Positions 1 through 10,440 of a stretch of DNA of 64,000 bases are shown here, piece by piece. The notes beneath the pieces are model-generated. The model worked only from the letters and a program-made list of their open reading frames with translations, ran no database searches and was not told where the DNA came from. The DNA comes from Delphinus delphis (lineage: Eukaryota > Chordata > Mammalia > Artiodactyla > Delphinidae). A program made the position numbers and the translations under genes. The stretch lies in contig NC_082700.1 of NCBI RefSeq assembly GCF_949987515.2, positions 38,775,380 through 38,839,379 of the forward strand, in the 5' to 3' direction. Each line of letters starts with the position of its first letter. Positions within the stretch are counted from its first letter, which is position 1.

Positions 1-391
1 TAATATATTTTTTTTAACAGTGCTCTATAAGATCAATTAAATGGACTTGACTGTTTTTAGCTAAACTTGTAGGAGCTGAGTAACCACTAAGAATGTTTTT
101 TTGCTTATTTCACAATTGGTTCTCTTTGTTGTCAAGGTAACGATTTAACAATCACCTTTCCTCACTCCCTCCCTCCTCTGTGAAAAAAGGCACGTACAAA
201 CAGATCAGTCCTTTTAAAACTGAAGCTAAAAATATGGAGTAGAAAACACAGATTGATTTTATGTGCAAGTAGCAATTTTTTTTAAGTTCTAGGCGAGGGT
301 TCTATGGTGGGCTGGTTTACAAGATAAGGAATAACTTCCCCCAGGTGCTCAGAAGTACTTTCTTCATACCAGATATTAACAGTTTTACAAC
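1..391. other. No feature recognised
   Basis: AT-rich single-copy-looking DNA. I see no coding frame, splice-site pair or repeat that I can name. Confidence 0.5.
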
Positions 392-632
392 ATTAATAAA
401 AGCTGTCTTTTATTGAGTATTTGTTATTTATCATCCAGTGTGCTTTATGTACTTCAAATGCATTTATTAAAAAAAAAATAATTCTTCTAAATTACCTAAA
501 GGTCAAATATTGTCTCCATTTTATAGCTGTGAAAATTTATACTCAGAGAGATAAAATGCTTGTCCAAGTTTTGCACAATGAGTAGAACTGGCAGGATTTG
601 AATCCAGTCATGTGTCTCCACATAATGTTATT
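392..632 (+). repeat. MIR SINE, old and diverged
   Basis: The order of motifs follows MIR in sense: a TTTATTGAGTATTTG core region, then CTCCATTTTATAGCTGTGAAAA, ACTCAGAGAGATAAAATGCTTGTCC, a GCACAATGAGTAGAACTGGCAGGATTTGAATCCAG segment (given here in pieces of the family pattern) and a final GTCTCCA. MIR is a tRNA-derived SINE fixed early in mammalian evolution. Divergence is high, so the boundaries are approximate. Confidence 0.8.
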
Positions 633-1850
633 TCGCATACATAAGCTTCCAAAAGTCTTTTTAGTTTTAAAAGCTCATATCTGTAACAAAGACTCATGCA
701 TTCCCTCCATGGCTTTTTCCTCTAGATATTTATAAGATTTCATATTTTTAGTATTTTGTACCTCATCTAAGAACACAGAGATGTGTTTGTATATGCTATT
801 GAGTGAGGCCCTTCTTAGGTGAGTTGTTTTTTCACGGTTAAACTGACCCAGATTCTTGTAAGTCACCAAATACTCTTCAGGAATATTGCACTTTGCAAAG
901 ATGCATTAACACTTTCAGATTTCCAGAGTATTTTAGTGGCTAGTGATAATGTACTTAGGGAATTGAGTTAATGCGTCTTACATAAGTGCCTACATTTTAA
1001 GGAGTAGGCACAGGATAAATATGGCAAGCCATGTGTTGGGTATGCATATGTACTAAAATTCAACAGAAGGATGGATATATAGAATTCTAAGCATAAAAGT
1101 GCCTTAAGTCATACCATTTCTTTTTGGATTTTATTTTCTTGTTATTTTCTCTTTCTCATCTATATGTATATATACATACCTACAGATGTCATGATTCAAA
1201 GTAGCAAAGGAGGGTCTGTCATATTCTTTTAATTATAGAAGCAATTATACTAATATAGAAGTGGCATTAATCAGTACTTGCCTAATCACATATAGAGAAC
1301 AGAAACATTCCTATGAAACAAACAAACAACAAAAACAACAGCAAAAACTGGAGAGAAAAGGAAAAGAAAGAGTTGGTGGATTTCAGGAATTCACCAGCGA
1401 CCATTGCAGAAAGTGTACCAAGTCTAGAAAAAATGCAGACAGTGTATTGCATAGTATCAGCCCTCTGCCATTAGCTTTGAAAGACAATTCAAGTGCCCAA
1501 TCCAGGAAATGCTTGGCTTTCTTTACCAGTTGCAGACATAGCAAATAAAACGTTCATGACAGGCGGATAAGGGAGAGAGAGAGAGAAAAAGCAAATCTTT
1601 AGGGAATGAGGAGCCTGTAGAAAGTAGTAATGCACAGCTCCATGTACAAACAAGAGACCACCAGAGATATTGCGTCTTGCATGAGTTCAATGCACAATCA
1701 CCACACCTTGAAGGAATAGTTTATAATTTTAAAAGTAAAGTATAATAAAAATGCTCAGTGGCATAGAGGGAATTATGTCAGTATCTATTTGGTCATGGAT
1801 AGCTATATGAGGGAAAGAGGATCCAGATTAAGTCTTTGGTTACAATTGAA
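633..1850. other. Unannotated AT-rich stretch
   Basis: No repeat family or gene recognised. A short (GA)n run lies near 1575-1590. The 95-codon frame at 1261-1548 starts at a GTG, has a composition like translated A-rich non-coding DNA, and is not supported as a gene. Confidence 0.5.
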
Positions 1851-1932
1851 GCAGTTCTTTCCTTCTTTCTCCCTTTCCTCTTCTCTCCCTCCCTCTCTTC
1901 TTCCTTCCTTCTTTCCTTCTTCCTGCCTTTCT
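1851..1932. repeat. Low-complexity pyrimidine tract (CT-rich)
   Basis: Nearly uninterrupted C/T on the plus strand, built from CTTT, CCTT and CTCC units. Both strands show long artificial open frames across it (Ser/Phe/Pro-rich on plus, Lys/Glu/Arg-rich on minus), which reflect composition and not coding. Confidence 0.9.
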
Positions 1933-2197
1933 AAAGTTAATCCCTTTTGTAAATCAATATTAATGTACTCTGTATATTTAAGAAGGTATCTGCTAAGACA
2001 ACATAATATGGTTTTGTCATAGCAAATTTTTTTGTACAAATAAGTATGTTACCTTCCTCATTAAAACACATTAAATTGTCAACTGTAACTGCATATGAAA
2101 TTATTAAATTTATAAGCAGTTTTGAAGAATATGAAAAGAAATTATAGATGTATTTTTTTTAAATGGTTATAATGCAGCCTCAAAATGATAAGGGGCA

Positions 2198-2817
2198 TGA
2201 GTGAAACCAAGCAGGACCCTGTGGGGCTCCTGGGCACAGAAGCCTTTCGGTCTCCTATTTCTTGTTTGTAGGAAATAGACTCCAGCCTCCATGACCTTCC
2301 CTGAGTCCCAAAGGGCAGTTTAGAACAGTTGCTAATCAGGGAGTGTAGAGGTTTCAGAGACAGGGGAGGAGCAGTCAAGAAACAATAGCGCAGCCTTGGG
2401 GCAGGGTCCTGCCTCAAAGGATACACATAACAATATCTTTGAGAACTAAAACCCCCTTCAAATGGAAGATGTTATCATTCTTCATTCCAAATTAAAGGAA
2501 CTATAGAAGGTCTTCAAGACCACCTGAGGCCAGATTAAAGGAACCACAGAAACTCATCAGAACAAATGAGACCAGATTAAAGGAGTGCAAGCCCTTTACA
2601 CACCTTAATCCTTAGCAGCAACCTGGCCCTTGAACCATTGCTATAAAACTCCCCACCAAATCCTCCTGGGTGGGGACACACAGCTTTGAAGGGTATGAGC
2701 CCACTGCTTCCCCCTTTGCCTGGACAAGCAATAAAGCTATTCTTTTCTACTTCCCCCAAAACTCTGTCTCAGAGATTTGATTCGGCACTGGTGCACAGAG
2801 GCCAAGTTTTGGCAACA
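2198..2817 (+). mobile_element. Probable solo LTR of an endogenous retrovirus (class I-like)
   Basis: The segment has LTR anatomy on the plus strand. There is a U3-like region, a TATAAA at 2642, an AATAAA polyadenylation signal at 2730, and a U5-like tail ending GGCAACA at 2817. The proposed start is TGAGTGAAACC at 2198, giving about 620 bp with TG..CA ends. U3 holds three imperfect repeats starting at 2487, 2530 and 2572, each beginning CCARATTAAAGGA. No retroviral gag, pol or env sequence flanks it, so it looks like a solo LTR left by recombination. The ends are not certain: the hexamer ATAAGG occurs at 2188-2193 and 2817-2822 but is offset four bases from the TG, so I cannot claim a clean target-site duplication. 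Confidence 0.65.
2487..2590 (+). promoter_or_regulatory. Three 42-43 bp repeats in LTR U3
   Basis: The motif CCARATTAAAGGA followed by RYNNAG recurs at 2487, 2530 and 2572, spaced 43 and 42 bases. Repeats in this position of a retroviral U3 often act as enhancers. That role is inferred from family knowledge, since only the repetition is visible here. The third unit is partial. Confidence 0.5.
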
Positions 2818-2822
2818 TAAGG

Positions 2823-3269
2823 AAGACATTAACGTCCTGGAAATAGGGATATTTTTGACTCAACTTATTTTTAAGCCCTATAAACTGTCCCTCCCCCCCC
2901 CCCGACACACACATATATGCATAAATGAGTCCTTTAGAAAGCATCCCTACTGAACATTATGTTTTCAGAATAATGCTTTTGCATATATTTTTGTCCAATC
3001 TTATTCCTTAGCTTTATCTCCTTGAGTGAAGAATGACCAGATGTGGATGGGCATGCTTGTAATATCAGGTATCTGCGCTTCTCTATAAAGTACTTGGAAG
3101 AGTGCTTAGAAAATTTCTCTGTAGAAGGAGTATACTCATAGCTTCATTCAACTCATTCTAATGTGAAATACTTTAAATATGGAAAAAATGATGTAACCTA
3201 ATTGGTAAAAATCAAATTGTTAACAAAACAAATTTTAGGTTACACAAGCCATTGAGCAAAGGGCTATTC
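2823..3269. other. Unannotated, with an 11-base poly(C) run
   Basis: No gene or named repeat. A run of eleven C lies at 2893-2903, followed by a short (AC)n and ATAT run. Long C homopolymers are uncommon in mammalian DNA. Confidence 0.5.
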
Positions 3270-3285
3270 TACCATCCATTCTTTT

Positions 3286-3499
3286 CTTTTTTCTTTTTTC
3301 CTTTTTTGCGGTACGCGGACCTCTCACTGCTGTGGCCTCTCCTGTTGCAGAGCACAGGCTCTGGATGTGCAGGCTCAGCGGCCATGGCTTACAGGCCCAG
3401 CTGCTCCACGGCATGTGGGATCCTCCCGGACCAGGGCACGAACCTGTGTCCCCTACATTGGCAGGCGGACTCTCAACCACTGAGCCACCAGGGAAGCCC
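3286..3499 (-). mobile_element. CHR-type SINE, short form
   Basis: Reads on the minus strand as the tRNA-derived head (complement of TTCCCTGGTGGCTCAGTGG at the right end) through to GCGTACCGC and poly(A), seen as the T-rich run at 3286-3307. The flanks repeat as a 15-16 bp target-site duplication with two mismatches: TACCATCCATTCTTTT at 3270-3285 and TATCATCCATTCTTTA at 3500-3515. Such SINEs are transcribed by RNA polymerase III from internal A and B boxes and moved by L1 proteins. Several CpG sites have decayed, so it is not among the youngest copies. Confidence 0.95.
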
Positions 3500-3739
3500 T
3501 ATCATCCATTCTTTATCCATGAATAAATTAGAATATTACTTCAATATATGTGCCTTGCATTTGAGAGACATTTAATAGATAGTATTACCATTATCACAGT
3601 ACAGCAAACAGGGTATGCATTGTCATGAAGAGTAAGGGATGATAAATTATGCGAGTGGTTAATAGAAATTGTCAATGCTAAGAAATTTGTGATTAGGTGA
3701 GCCAGAGAAATGACAGTTATCTATCTTATATTTTTAAAA

Positions 3740-4365
3740 GGTGCATTCTAGATAGTGTGTTGAGAATAGACTAGGTTATTAGAGAAGGGTCTGAGATGTT
3801 GGTTTAGACCAGAGTGGTGCCAGTGAAGGTACTGAGAAGTAGACTAATTCTCAATTGATTTTTAAGATAGAGAATTTGCCAGCAGATTGGAGGTTATGTG
3901 TGAGAAGAACAATCCAACAATGATCTGAAGGTATTTGGAATTTACTTCTGAAAGAACATGGTAGTACCATATCCTGGGATGAGAAAGATATGCAGAGTGG
4001 ACAGGTTGATACTTGGAGAAGAACATAATAGATCAGTCTGGGAAATGTTATGTTTAAGAAACCTATTAGATATCCAATTGCAGACATGGTGGAGGCAGTT
4101 GGATAAATAAATACAGAAAGGACACAAATTTAGATTTTAGAGAAAGAAGACAGAGGACAAAGTGTGATTAGGACTGGGAATTTACTGTGGACATAGATAA
4201 GAGAGATTTCAATGAAGGAAGTAAGCATTAAACCTATTGGAAAGGGTTCATGAGAGAATAGAAAGAGATAAATGATAATCAAATATAATCAACTTTTGAT
4301 AAAATTTTTGCTATAAATGAGAGCAGAGAAATGTAATAACTGGACTATGGGAGGTCAAGATAGAC

Positions 4366-4420
<55 letters not shown>

Positions 4421-4790
4421 TTGCTATGATCCAGTCAAAAGAAAATATAAGATAGTACTGGAGTGATGGATAATTGCTGGAACAATGTTTTTGAGTTAGC
4501 CACAGGGGGTCATTGTCTAGAGCATGTCCTTAGACCAGAGATTGGACAATTCAATCATAGAAACAAAAAGAAAGACTTAGAATATGGACACAGATGTAAT
4601 CTGCCTGGTAGATGTGGGGATGCTTCTGCTTTCTCAGTGAAATAGATAACAAACTCATCATCCAAGAATGAGGATAGGAAAGAAGTTATTGGAAGTTTGA
4701 GAAGAGAGGAGAAGATATACAATTCCTCATGAATAAACTTGGGGTATTTACTATGCATGGGGGAATCTCTACAAGAATCCACAAGAAACC
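3740..4790 (-). mobile_element. L2 LINE fragment, antisense, about 1 kb
   Basis: On the plus strand the text follows the reverse complement of L2 ORF2. Landmarks in order are GTGGTGCCAGTGAAGG, GACAGGTTGATACTTGG, a GTTATGTTTAAGAAACC segment, GAGCAGAGAAATG at 4321, ATTGCTGGAACAATG and TTTCTCAGTGAAATAGATAAC near 4635. L2 is an ancient non-LTR retrotransposon with an endonuclease and reverse transcriptase. This copy is 5' and 3' incomplete, appears to have lost an internal segment near 4200-4230, and is split by the TG microsatellite. No frame survives. I recognised it from the family's characteristic antisense text; percent identity was not computed. Confidence 0.7.
4367..4413. repeat. (TG)n microsatellite
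   Basis: About 23 uninterrupted TG units lying inside the antisense L2 fragment. Uninterrupted length suggests it is length-polymorphic. Confidence 0.97.
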
Positions 4791-4939
4791 AGGAACAGTG
4801 GTTGTCTTTGTACTGTAACCCTGGTAATGCTCTCTAGACATTCACTTTTCATTCTGTTAAATTTAGTTTTTTTCATACTGTTTGAATTGTTTTTACCATG
4901 TGTATACATTAAAATATTTGTAAACATATAAAAGAAAAA

Positions 4940-5190
4940 AAGAGCTTAAGCATTATCTCCTTTTTGAAGATTTTTGTTGTATTCCTAGAAGAATTAGCTT
5001 CTTAGTGCTCCCTTAGAACATTACATTTTACACTTACAAATGCCCATTTCCCCATTGGATTAGGAATTCTTCCATGTTAGGGAGCATCTCTCATTAAACA
5101 TTAGAACATTACATTTTACACTTACAAATGTCCATTTCCCCATTGGATTAGGAATTCTTCCATGTTAGGGAGCATCTCCCATTAAATATT
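4940..5190 (+). mobile_element. L2 LINE 3' end, with internal duplication
   Basis: The stretch from TTAAGCATTATCTCC through GAAGAATTAGCTTCTTAGTGC, a TTACATTTTACACTTAC block and GATTAGGAATTCTTCCATG resembles the L2 3' region in sense. The last part is present twice in tandem. Divergence makes the assignment moderate. Confidence 0.5.
5013..5188 (+). repeat. 88-bp perfect-phase tandem duplication
   Basis: Unit 1 is 5013-5100 and unit 2 is 5101-5188, both beginning TTAGAACATTACATTTTACA. I count three substitutions between them (at unit positions 31, 79 and 87), about 97 percent identity, with no indel. The identity is far higher than expected from the age of the L2 sequence it duplicates, so the duplication is much younger than the host repeat. 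Confidence 0.97.
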
Positions 5191-6211
5191 TTTACCATCA
5201 GACCCTCTGCATATCCTGAGAGTCAGTAATAAGTAGTGAGTGAGTGCGAGAGATCTTCTGTGGAAATTTGTTCTTCTTTAAGTCATCTCAAGGACTTTCA
5301 AATTTAAACAAAATAGTGAATAGTTTCAAGTAACCTTATCCATTTGTTTACCTCCAAGTCTAAAGCAGTTTTTCTAGAGTGTATTTCCCAAAAACCTATA
5401 TTAGGATTACCTGATAACTGTGGAAACACAGTTTCCTATCACCCCAGGTCTATGAAATCATTATCTCCTCAAACACAAAAGTTTGAAAACCGAGTTTTTG
5501 CTTAATAAGAAGCTATTAAAGGGCAAGTAATGATGATCAGACATTGTTTTAGAAAGATTACACTTGAAGTAACAAGTAGAATAAACTCACTCTCTGGGAG
5601 TGGGACTTTTTAGAAACACATTACCAATCTTAGGGTGGGGTCCTCAACCAAGGCAATGGAAATAGAAAGTACAAATATATTCTGGGAAATCCTTAGGTGG
5701 CCTGAGATTCTGCAGGACATGGGATTCAACAGATACTTGAGAGAAAGGAAGACTTGAAAGTATTTCCTTATTTACTGGCTTGAGAGAATGCTGATACGTA
5801 AACCAAGATAAGGAATTCCTACAAAAAGCAGAATGATTGGTGAGATGGGGGAAGTGGGAAATGAGAAGGACATAAGAACTTAGCAATGGATTTGTTAGAC
5901 TAGAAGTAGTAGTACATCAGTGAATAGAAGAAGATAAATATATCTAATATGAATACTTCTTTTCTCTCATCTATGGTGGGGGAGGGAATGGAGAGGAGGA
6001 AGGGAGAAAAATGAATCTCATAGAACTAAAATGAATTAAAAATTGTACCAAGAGACATAGTTGTATTTCTGTGAGATAAAAAGAATTTGCCAATATTTGA
6101 AAAAAGTAATTCCAGAGTCTAGTTTCTACATTTTTGATTAGGAGATCCTTTATTTCTCTTGATGAAGTTGGTGCTTTGTGAAGACCATATTGAGAACATT
6201 AACATTTGATT
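5189..6211. other. Mostly unannotated; weak MER5-like stretch near 5375-5475
   Basis: A segment around TAGGATTACCTGATAACTG and CACCCCAGGTCTATG resembles a decayed MER5-type DNA transposon, but it is too short to be sure. Otherwise nothing recognised. Confidence 0.35.
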
Positions 6212-6220
6212 AGGGCAACC

Positions 6221-6426
6221 TTTTTTTTTTTTTTAGCGGTACGCAGGCCTCTCACTGTTGTGGCCTCTCCCGTTGCAGAACACAGGCTCCGGACGCGCAG
6301 GCTCAGCGGCCATGGCTCACAGCCCAGCCGCTCCGCGGCATGTGGGATCTTCCCGGACCGGGGCATGAACCCGTGTCCCCTGCATCGGCAGGCAGACTCT
6401 CAACCACTGCACCACCAGGGAAGCCC
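6221..6426 (-). mobile_element. CHR-type SINE, short form
   Basis: Complete minus-strand copy from the complement of GGGCTTCCCTGGTGGTGCAG (right end) to GCGTACCGC plus poly(A) (left T-run). The duplication AGGGCAACCTTTTT flanks it at 6212-6225 (merging into the T-run) and 6427-6440. The B box complement, close to GGGCATGAACCC, is intact near 6361. Many CpG sites are retained, which suggests a fairly recent insertion. Confidence 0.96.
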
Positions 6427-6441
6427 AGGGCAACCTTTTTT

Positions 6442-7150
6442 ACATACCAAATTGTAAGGACTTTGCATAAAAGTCTAACAGTATTTGTTCCTTTTAACTT
6501 AAGTGAGAGTTTATTGAATTTACCTTACTGATACATTTAATGAAATATTTTATTGGCTTATACAGAAGAGCTTTCACTTAAAAACTTATACATCTATTTG
6601 AGTAAAATAAACATGGGTATCTAATTTCTGCGGGATTGTTTAGACAATTCAGTATTTTTAATAATAATGTCACAAATGAGCAAAGTGAGGTACAATGACA
6701 GTGAACAACGTTTTGAATATTAGAGTTCATGGAAGAGCCTAGTTCAGTGTTCATTCTTCTAGGATGCTGTGGTTAGTTTAAGCTAACCAGAGCATGAGAA
6801 AGTTTTTGATGTGAATAAAACTAGACAGTGTACTGCCTACCTTAATAGTATAATTATTTTGAAGTATATAAATCATACTAATTGAGCTGTCACATATACT
6901 TACATTTTACTAAAATTAATTTTATATGTGTTTAACTGGCAATTTATTGTAATCTAAAGCTCATCTACTTAGTCTGAGTCATTATAATACTGTTAGATTC
7001 AGGTTGTGACAAGATTTAAGCAATTTTTAATGTATTTTTTGGTCATCAAGTTTTCTATATTCAAATTCCTGAATTTACACAAACATATTTTTGTCCACTA
7101 TAAAATGTTTTCCATCATTTGAATTCTGGTAACATCAAGATTGTATTAAG
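6442..7150. other. Unannotated AT-rich stretch
   Basis: No gene or repeat recognised. Confidence 0.5.
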
Positions 7151-7162
7151 ATCATTCAAGGA

Positions 7163-7821
7163 TACCCTGAGAAAACCATAATTCAAAACGAGTCATGTAC
7201 AAAAATGTTCATTGCAGCTCTATTTACAATAGCCAGGACATGGAAGCAACCTAAGTGTCCATCAACAGATGAATGGATAAAGAAGATCTGGCACATATAT
7301 ACAATGGAATATTACTCAGCCATAAAATAAACGAAACTGACTTATTTGTAGTGAGGTTGATGGACCTAGAGTCTGTCATACAGAGTGAAGTAAGTCAGAA
7401 AGAGAAAAACAAATACTGTATGCTAAGACATATATATGGAATCTAAGAAAAAAAAAAAAAAGGTCATGAAGAGCCTAGGGGCAAGACAGGAATAAAGACA
7501 CAGCCCTACTAGAGAATGGACTTGAGGATATGGGGAGGAGGAAGGGTAAGCTGTGACAAAGTGAGAGAGTAGCATGGACATATGTACACTACCAAATGTA
7601 AAATAGATAGCTAGTGGGAAGCAGCTGCATAGCACAGGGAGATCAACTTGGTGCTTTGTGACCATCTAGAGGGGTGGGATAGAGAGGGTAGGAGGGAGGG
7701 AGACACAAGAGGGAAGAGATATGGGAACATATGTATACGTATAACTGATTCACTTTGTTATAAATCAGATACTAAAACACCATTGTAAAGCAAGTTTACT
7801 CCAATAAAGATGTTAAAAAAA
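7163..7821 (+). mobile_element. 5'-truncated L1 LINE (end of ORF2 plus 3' UTR)
   Basis: Begins inside ORF2 and reads through the family's C-terminal region: TTCATTGCAGCTCTATTTAC, then TCCATCAACAGATGAATGG, ACAATGGAATATTACTCAGC, a CAGAAAGAGAAA block and a last TATATATGGAATCTAA with stop TAA at 7444-7446. A G-rich 3' UTR follows, ending ACTCCAATAAAGATGTTAAA. The flanks carry a near duplication, ATCATTCAAGG at 7151 and TTCATTCAAGG at 7822. In-frame stops inside the ORF2 remnant (for example near 7328) make it non-functional. Truncation at the 5' end is the usual result of incomplete reverse transcription. Confidence 0.93.
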
Positions 7822-7833
7822 TTCATTCAAGGT

Positions 7834-9390
7834 TAGGATCCTAGTATTTTTGATTTTCACAGGCTGTTCTTTTGTTGATGCTTCAGTGTAAATCAGTTCT
7901 CCTTCTTGCTATTAAATCACTCAAATCATATTTCCCCCAAGATGGTAGAGATGTATAAATTGCTACTGCTGAAACTTCACTTTGCACCAGATGTTCAAGA
8001 AAGGCTAATATGCTTTCACCCTAAATATGGCTTAGTTGTTGCCTTTCTAAAGAAAATATGTGTTAGAGTAAGATGGTATCCTTAATGAAGGTGAAGATTG
8101 GTGTGGCCAAGTAGTAGAGGATGAAAAATTAACTTCAGTTAATTAGGTATATCATTTCTAATTGTTTCACATGAAATAGAAGTTAGAACCTTTGGACACA
8201 AGAATCAAACTTCCAGAAGACACACTAACATTAAGATACTTACACTTGTCCCTTCCTAAATCCTCCCTTTTCTAAGACTGCCACCCAATTGCAGAAGCTG
8301 TGCCCAAGTACTTTCCTGAAAATAGTCCACTTGCTGTCTTCTTTCTGGAATAAACGGAAAAGGAATAGATTTGTTCCTTTAAGCATGACCAAGCCTTTGA
8401 TTACTTCTATTACCACACAGTCCCTATATCTGGCTATTAAACTGTGCAATTTTCCTTCATCATAGAGTGGGGCTGCTTCAGGTTGAGCACAGTGTACTCT
8501 GTCTTCTAATTCCAGTAAAGTCAATTATGTAAACTCTTTTTCTTTTACAAAATGCTCTTTAGCACACCGGTTCCCTCATAGCAGGCAGAGCCAAGCAAAG
8601 GAGAATTGTGGAAGATTTTCAGGTATAAGTGTTCTGCTCAGCAGGTACATTTATTACTAATGGGTAAAATAGTCTCCTTTTTAAGCTACATAATGCTTCT
8701 GAGGCCTTCCATTTTCTGGTTTTGATAGACATTCCAGTTACACTGAGAGAGGAGGTGAAGACCATTGATCGCACTGTGAAACTGCAGCAGGAACACTTTT
8801 ATTTTTTTTTAATCATTTGCTTGGCTTCATAAGTCAGTGACTGCACTTGTCTTAATGGGCTGATTTGCATTGTATACTGGGGTCCTTCCTGGCTTAAAAA
8901 CTTGAATCTGCTTACTGGTCTGTGTAAATACTAATAAAGAGAGGAGACTCCAATATTTTGGTTTCATATTTTACAAAACAAATATTTAAGCAGAAAGAAT
9001 GCCATCGATCACTTTGGTGTATACAGTGTAAAACAGACATGCTTTCTAATTCTGGCATTAGTTAAATTTAAATTCTTGATGCTGATGGATTGCTTTACCT
9101 TTTTTCTCTGCCAGATATCTACTTATACATGAAAAAATAATTACAAAATCGTATGTAGATTCATGGCTAGCTTAAGCTAATACCTGATGATCAAACATTC
9201 TTTGCTAACAATGACTAATTGTACCTTTCAGGAAAATGTGATGATTTTGGTGGGGGAGGAAAAGATGATCTCTCCTGTTGTGTATGTGATATTTCTCATC
9301 TGAGTACAATATTTTTATAAACCCTGTAAGGATGTAAAGGGAATAAATCCAGTGGATCCAACAAACTTTTTATTCTGGGCTTTTACCATC
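7834..9390. other. Unannotated; one octamer motif
   Basis: No repeat or gene recognised. A POU/Oct octamer ATTTGCAT lies at about 8863-8870 in a somewhat GC-richer patch (8560-8900). A 94-codon minus frame at 8240-8524 was examined and has no recognisable domain. Confidence 0.4.
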
Positions 9391-9394
9391 TTGC

Positions 9395-9512
9395 TATTCA
9401 AAGTGAGGTGCGTATACCAATAGACTTTAAAAGCATCAGCTTCCCTTGGAAACTTAGTAAAAATACAGAATCCCAAGCTCAAACATTCTGAATCACAATT
9501 TGTGTTTTAAAC
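9395..9512 (-). mobile_element. MER5-like DNA transposon remnant
   Basis: The plus strand reads like the reverse complement of MER5A: TTCAAAGTGAGGTGCGTATAC, GCATCAGCTTCCCTTGGAAAC, TACAGAATCCCAAGCTC, TTCTGAATCACAATTTGTG. MER5 elements are non-autonomous hAT-Charlie relatives that moved early in placental evolution. The inverted end on the right is not preserved. Confidence 0.55.
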
Positions 9513-10274
9513 GCACATTAAATGCTGGAAATTCCTGGTTGGCAGACCCTGTTTCTGCTTTCTGTCTGTCTGTCTCTCTTCCTGGCTTACTGTTTGGTCT
9601 ACTGCACACGTGCAAGTTGCAGAACACCATTAGGGTAAAAAAGACATCCCTCAAATTTTCCATAACATGTTCTAAGCCATTATGTTTTCTTAAACAATCT
9701 GGAATTCTACCTGCCATTCAGAAGAAGAAGGGACACCTTTTGACACCTGAGAAAAAGCATTCTTGTACTCTCTTGAATTCAAAAAGTAGAATCAAGTTCA
9801 TAATCTTAAAGAATTCTCTCTATGGGAGAGCATAGGCCTAAGGAGGTAGTTCTCCTCCTTGCAAAGTATCACTCAGGAGGTGATGGAACTACTTCTTCTA
9901 ACCCAATTATAATCATATATAGTATTATATTTGGTGACCTAGACATGTATAAGGCATTTTATTTTGGATAGCTTATGTATCTGGTGACATCACATCTCAG
10001 TTTATACCAAAAACAGCTAACTTTTTTTCCACAATTGCCTGACTACCGATTGTTAAAATTTTGGGGTAGTGGAAAGGCACTGAATTCATTTTACTGAACT
10101 GCTCTTCTGCAGCAGAATATAGGACTCTTTTCTCCCTCAACTCTGAGTAATGGTAGTAACTAGCACAGTTGGAGGCACTGACCTGCAAGTCCATAAAGCT
10201 TGTGATGTCTCCATTTCTCTCTGTGTTTCAGGAATTCAAGAATTAAAAGGTTTCAAAATGTTTGAATCATAGAC
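9513..10274. other. Unannotated stretch
   Basis: The 111-codon plus frame at 9500-9835 has no recognisable domain and unremarkable length for AT-rich DNA. No repeat named. Confidence 0.45.
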
Positions 10275-10440
10275 CAGTGGTTCCAAAAATTGCCTGCACA
10301 TTAGAATCACTTGGTATATTTAAAATATTCCAAGGCTCAGACCACATTCTAGACCAATTATGCCACAAACTCTGGGGGTGGTACACAGACATCAGTATTT
10401 TTTTAGGTTCCCCAACTGATTTGAGTGTTCAGGCAATTTT
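10275..10440 (+). mobile_element. MER5A-like DNA transposon
   Basis: Starts with the terminal CAGTGGTTC, followed by GCACATTAGAATCACTTGG and CAAACTCTGGGGGTGGTAC, the typical order of the MER5A consensus. It is about the family's usual 170-190 bp, but the right inverted end is eroded. Confidence 0.75.

Noticed and set aside
1261..1548. 95-codon plus-strand frame rich in Lys and Gln
   Set aside because: Begins at GTG, and the Gln/Lys bias comes from an A-rich stretch (ACAAACAACAAAAAC).
8240..8524. 94-codon minus-strand frame
   Set aside because: No family resemblance, no conserved motif, and length within chance expectation.
8705..8810. Possible short exon after a pyrimidine tract ending TTTTGATAG
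   Set aside because: The open frame is short, there is no donor site, and it runs into a T-run with no recognised peptide.
9500..9835. 111-codon plus-strand frame
   Set aside because: Starts beside a MER5-like remnant and overlaps an unrelated minus frame; composition is not protein-like.
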